Both the position numbers and the translations under genes were made by a program. The notes beneath the pieces are model-generated. The model saw nothing but the letters and a program-made list of their open reading frames with translations. It was not told the DNA's origin and ran no database searches. From Dehalococcoidia bacterium (lineage in GTDB: Bacteria > Chloroflexota > Dehalococcoidia > DSTF01 > JALHUB01), in assembly GCA_030018455.1 (NCBI GenBank), contig JASEFU010000011.1:1-52263 (forward strand): a stretch of DNA of 52,263 nucleotides, in the 5' to 3' direction. Of the stretch, positions 49,145 through 52,263 are shown piece after piece (position 1 is the first letter of the stretch; every line of letters begins with the position of its first letter).

Positions 49145-50458
49145 GTGAGCGTTTTCGGACCGGGCAAGAGCTTCGTCGACGCTCCCGACCCGCAGGACAT
49201 GGGGCGATGCACCCGCTGCGGCTACTGCCTCACTGAATGCCCGACGTTCGTCATGTCGGGCCTCGAGATGGAATCACCGCGCGGCCGCATCCAACTCATC
49301 CAGGCCGTCGCCGACGGGCGCATGCCGGCGACCGCGGGCCTGCTCGCGCACCTAGACCTCTGTATACAGTGCCGCGCCTGCGAGCCCGCCTGCCCGTCCG
49401 GCGTCCCCTTCGGCAGGGTCATGGAACGCAGCCGGGCCATGGTGCTCGAGCAGAAGGGAGCGGCGCCCTGGAGCTGGCGCCTGCGAAAGCGCCTCGCGGC
49501 GTTCTTCCTGGCCCGCCCGCAGCGGCTTCGCTTCGCCGTCCGCCTCCTCCGACTGTACCAGCGTGTGGGGCTGCAGAGGCTCGTCCGCAGCACCCGCCTC
49601 CTCAAGTTGTTCCCCTGCCACCTGTACGACATCGAGCTCTTCCTGCCGCCGCTTGCCGATAGCTCCGCCGAGATGCAGCCTTCGTATACCCCGGCGCACT
49701 CGAGCGCGCCCGCGCACCGGGTGGCGCTGCTCGTAGGATGCGTTACGCCGCACCTTTATCCCAACCTTAACGAGGCGACCGTGCGCGTTCTCCAGCGGAA
49801 CGGCTGCGAGGTCATCGTGCCGCCGGAGCAGACGTGCTGCGGCGCCCTCCACGTCCACGCCGGCGACCTCAACGGCGCGCGGGAGCTCGCCCGCCGCAAC
49901 ATCGACGCCTTCTTGCCTCTGAGCGTCGAGGCGGTGGTCGTGAACGCGGCCGGCTGTAGCGCTGCGATGAAGGACTACGCCCATCTGCTGAAGGACGACC
50001 CCGCGTACGCGGAGAAGGCGGCGCAGTTTTCGGCCCTCGTTAAGGACATCAACGAGTTCCTCGTCTCTCTACCTTTCGACTCAAAGATGGGACAGGTGAA
50101 GGGACGCGTCACTTACCAGGACTCGTGCCACCTGACGCATGCGCAGGGCGCGAAGGCGCAGCCGCGGGCGGTCCTGCAAGCGATCCCCGGCCTGGAGCTG
50201 GTGGAGATGGAGACGCCGGAACGCTGTTGCGGCAGCGGCGGTGTGTACAACATCGTCCAGCCGGAGATGTCGTGGCGTTTGCTGAAGGAGAAGATGGCGG
50301 ACATCGCCGGGACGAAGGCAAGAATCATCGCGACGGCGAACACGGGCTGCATGATGCAACTCGAGGCGGGAATCCGCCGCTACGGACCGAAAGGGGCGCA
50401 CGTTGCGCATGTCGTCGAGCTGCTGGACGAGGCGTACCGCGCTCTCGACGGGGACTAG
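49145..50458 (+). CDS. glcF: Fe-S oxidoreductase, GlcF-like subunit
   Basis: A 437-aa iron-sulfur subunit. Two [4Fe-4S] ferredoxin motifs, CTRCGYCLTECP (about 20-31) and CIQCRACEPACP (about 75-86), are followed by two CCG-type domains (CCGALHVHAGD and CCGSGGVYNI, quoted as signatures) typical of GlcF/LldE/HdrB-type proteins. It takes electrons from GlcD and hands them to quinone or a soluble carrier. GTG 49145 comes directly after the glcE stop. Together the three genes form a compact glycolate/lactate dehydrogenase operon. Confidence 0.95.
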   Translation: MSVFGPGKSFVDAPDPQDMGRCTRCGYCLTECPTFVMSGLEMESPRGRIQLIQAVADGRMPATAGLLAHLDLCIQCRACEPACPSGVPFGRVMERSRAMVLEQKGAAPWSWRLRKRLAAFFLARPQRLRFAVRLLRLYQRVGLQRLVRSTRLLKLFPCHLYDIELFLPPLADSSAEMQPSYTPAHSSAPAHRVALLVGCVTPHLYPNLNEATVRVLQRNGCEVIVPPEQTCCGALHVHAGDLNGARELARRNIDAFLPLSVEAVVVNAAGCSAAMKDYAHLLKDDPAYAEKAAQFSALVKDINEFLVSLPFDSKMGQVKGRVTYQDSCHLTHAQGAKAQPRAVLQAIPGLELVEMETPERCCGSGGVYNIVQPEMSWRLLKEKMADIAGTKARIIATANTGCMMQLEAGIRRYGPKGAHVAHVVELLDEAYRALDGD

Positions 50459-50477
50459 CCAGGCTCTCTTCCGCCGC

Positions 50478-52067
50478 TTACCTCTTGGAACACAGCTCCG
50501 CCGCCCGCTCTTCCGCCATGTCGAGTTGCCGCGAGAGCGGCAGGCTGGTGTCGACCGTGAGGCGCGCCTTGTCCCCCAGCTCCGACGGGGGTTCCGCCCG
50601 CGACCGTTGCGCCTCGTATATCTCCCAACGTCCGTCTGAGGGGCTCCACGGCTGCGTCTCCCGCTGCCGCAGCCTCTCATGGACCAGCGCTTCCGGCAGC
50701 AGGCACTCGATCGCCAGGAACGGCACGCCCATGTCCTCTGCCATCCTCCGCGGGCCCTCCCGCTGCTCGCGCCGCAGGTACGTGGCATCGAGGATTACCG
50801 GGTGGCCGTGTTCCAGGAAGGCGCGGGCGCGCCGCAGCATCTCGTCGTACGTCCGGGCAGTGGACTCGGGCGAGTAGATGCCGGAGCCGACCGGCTCGAT
50901 CCGGGGCAGCGAGGGGTCGATTCCCGCCAGCTCCTTGCGGATGACGTCGGACGATATCACGGCAGCGCCCAGGCGGCCGGCAAAGGCGTGCGCCAGATAG
51001 CTTTTTCCGCTTCCCGTCGCGCCCACCATCATCATGAGCAGCGGCGGACAGGACCGCCCGCAGTACTCTGCCGCCAGGTCAAAGTAGCGGCCCGCCGCTG
51101 CTGCCGCTTCCTCCCGCTGCGACGCCGGAATCTCCGGCTCGTCGATCTGGAAGCCGTCCACCTTCCCCCGGACGAACGCGCGGTAGCACTTGTAGAAGTT
51201 GAGCACGAGGGGAAGCGTCGTGTCGCGCGACTGGGCGAGATACAGGCCCACCATCTCATCCGAGAGCGCGCGGTTCCCCTTGAAGTCCATGTCCATGGCA
51301 AGAAACGCCACGTCGGAGGCGACGTCGGAGTAGCGGAAGCGCTCGTTGAACTCGATGCAGTCGAAGACGCAGACGCCGTCGACGAAGCAGACGGCGTTCG
51401 TCCGCAGGTCGCCGTGACAGTCGCGGATGCGCCCCTCCCGTACGCGGCGCTCGAGCAGGCGCCTTTCCCGCCCCAGGAACGACTCGACCCAATCTCTTAT
51501 CGCCTGCCAGCGCTCCCTCGATATCGTGCGGCCTACGTACGGCCCCGTCTGATCGAAGTTCTCACGCCAGTTGAACCTGATCGTCTCTTCGCTGCCGAAC
51601 GAGTCTATGTAGCCGCTGCGCTCCGACGTGCGATGAAACTCGACGAGCTTGCCCGTGAGACGCGTCAGCATCTCGCTGCTCACGGCGCCCTCATCGAGCA
51701 GGACGTCCATCATCCGTTGCTGCGGCAAACGGCGCATCTTGACCGCGTACTCTACGGCTTCGCCGCCTCCTCCGATGATGACGCGATCGCCGGAAGCGGC
51801 GATCGGCTCGACCCCAAGGTAGGTGTCGGGGCAGAGGCGGCGGTTGAGGCGAACCTCTTCCTGACAGTACAGGCGGCGCTTTTCGAGGGTCGAGTAGTCG
51901 AGGAAGCCGAAATTCACGGGCTTCTTGACCTTGTAGACGTACTCCCCGGCGAAAAGGACGTAGGAAATATGAGTCTGGATGAGATCGACTTGCTTCACCG
52001 GGTGCGGATACGCGGACGGCAACAGGAGGGATTCGATGAGCCGGGGAAGGCTTCCTTGCGTCATCAT
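50478..52067 (-). CDS. phosphotransferase-like / P-loop kinase fusion protein
   Basis: A 529-aa two-domain protein known in many bacteria but of unclear function. The N-terminal half (1-330) is an aminoglycoside phosphotransferase/protein-kinase-like fold with YKVKKPVNFGFLDYS (ATP Lys) and the catalytic DCHGDLRTNAV (about 216-226) and DCIEFNERFR. The C-terminal half is a P-loop kinase with Walker A GATGSGKS (about 356-363) and SSDVIRKELAG. It converges on glcF with a 19-bp gap. Substrate not known; antibiotic resistance is not implied by the family. Confidence 0.9.
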   Translation of the reverse strand: MMTQGSLPRLIESLLLPSAYPHPVKQVDLIQTHISYVLFAGEYVYKVKKPVNFGFLDYSTLEKRRLYCQEEVRLNRRLCPDTYLGVEPIAASGDRVIIGGGGEAVEYAVKMRRLPQQRMMDVLLDEGAVSSEMLTRLTGKLVEFHRTSERSGYIDSFGSEETIRFNWRENFDQTGPYVGRTISRERWQAIRDWVESFLGRERRLLERRVREGRIRDCHGDLRTNAVCFVDGVCVFDCIEFNERFRYSDVASDVAFLAMDMDFKGNRALSDEMVGLYLAQSRDTTLPLVLNFYKCYRAFVRGKVDGFQIDEPEIPASQREEAAAAAGRYFDLAAEYCGRSCPPLLMMMVGATGSGKSYLAHAFAGRLGAAVISSDVIRKELAGIDPSLPRIEPVGSGIYSPESTARTYDEMLRRARAFLEHGHPVILDATYLRREQREGPRRMAEDMGVPFLAIECLLPEALVHERLRQRETQPWSPSDGRWEIYEAQRSRAEPPSELGDKARLTVDTSLPLSRQLDMAEERAAELCSKR

Positions 52068-52144
52068 TCGTCCTTCGCCTCACTGAGATGGAGCTACGCA
52101 GTCTCCCACCATGATAGTGACAGCGGGCCGAGGCGTCCAGGAGC

Positions 52145-52170
52145 TGTACTCGTTCAGTACATTGGTGACA
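52145..52170. mobile_element. IS terminal inverted repeat, right end
   Basis: It begins TGTACTCGTTCAGTACATT, reads inward to the transposase stop at 52171, and matches the left-end repeat (17 of 19). It has the same inner palindrome. The flanking 52068-52144 shows no gene. Confidence 0.65.
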
Positions 52171-52263
52171 CTATGCCGTCCGTAGTTGTCGTTCTTCACA
52201 CACTACCTGCCATGGCGTCTTGTAGTTCAGCGCCTGATGAGGGCGCACGGTGTTGTAAATGCG
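52171..52263 (-). CDS. transposase C-terminus (IS481/IS3-type integrase core), partial
   Basis: Thirty codons and a TAG on the minus strand, cut by the window edge. The peptide contains YNTVRPHQALNYKTPWQ, the hallmark end of DDE integrase-core transposases of the IS481/IS3 group. The element continues beyond the right edge, and its terminus lies just inside the window. Confidence 0.9.
   Translation of the reverse strand, partial: RIYNTVRPHQALNYKTPWQVVCEERQLRTA

Noticed and set aside
50478-52067. Aminoglycoside resistance gene
   Set aside because: The kinase-like half resembles aminoglycoside phosphotransferases only in fold; the fusion with a P-loop kinase is a widespread protein of unknown substrate.
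1-52263. tRNA and rRNA genes
   Set aside because: I looked for T-arm GTTCRANYC patterns with acceptor pairing and for rRNA landmarks on both strands. Only the tmRNA qualified.

Overview
The window is high-GC bacterial DNA that looks like a Chloroflexota genome, most likely Dehalococcoidia-like. The grounds are a tmRNA tag peptide GEREFALAA (from memory, Dehalococcoides tags also begin GERE), threonine-proline repeat surface proteins with LPxTG-type tails, a Tad pilus locus with no outer-membrane secretin (fits a single-membrane envelope), and a MutL that carries the endonuclease motif. Both ends run into related, inward-facing IS-type transposase ends with matching terminal repeats, so the window may be a contig that broke at a repeated insertion sequence.

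Layout. 1-2.5 kb: NuoE/NuoF-like pair. 2.5-8.4 kb: mutS and mutL, with an inverted subtilisin-like protease between them. 8.6-11.6 kb: anchored CAP-domain protein, an AAA+ ATPase and an unknown small protein. 11.8-16 kb: two minus-strand surface proteins with Thr-Pro repeats and sortase-like tails, behind two tandem c-di-GMP-I riboswitch-like aptamers, each with its own terminator-like hairpin. 16-27.4 kb: a plus-strand Tad pilus locus (two Flp-type pilins, vWA/FHA-like membrane protein, ECF sigma factor with small partner, TadE, TadG, CpaB, CpaE, CpaF, TadB, TadC, DUF192). 27.4-32.4 kb: minus-strand acyl-CoA genes (thiolase, HMG-CoA-synthase-like/DUF35 fusion, acyl-CoA dehydrogenase) and a Crp-type regulator. 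32.5-33.7 kb: small coiled-coil protein, lone cyclic-nucleotide-binding protein, four-helix Cys-rich protein. 33.8-38.3 kb, minus strand: ssrA, smpB, S41 protease, diguanylate cyclase, J-like membrane protein and a SelW-like selenoprotein with an in-frame UGA. 38.4-42.9 kb: SGNH-like lipoprotein, Tat-exported PGRP/amidase, GT-C membrane protein, small Cys protein. 43.2-50.5 kb: DapB-like dehydrogenase, class III aminotransferase, zinc-ribbon protein and a glcDEF-like operon. 50.5-52.1 kb: phosphotransferase/P-loop kinase fusion.

The strongest theme is surface attachment under c-di-GMP. A GGDEF protein with intact active and inhibitory sites, tandem c-di-GMP-type riboswitches ahead of wall-anchored repeat proteins, and a Tad pilus locus starting divergently from the same 0.8 kb region suggest one adhesion programme; the link is an inference. 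The most striking single gene is the SelW-like selenoprotein (CxxU), which ordinary gene calling would truncate or miss.
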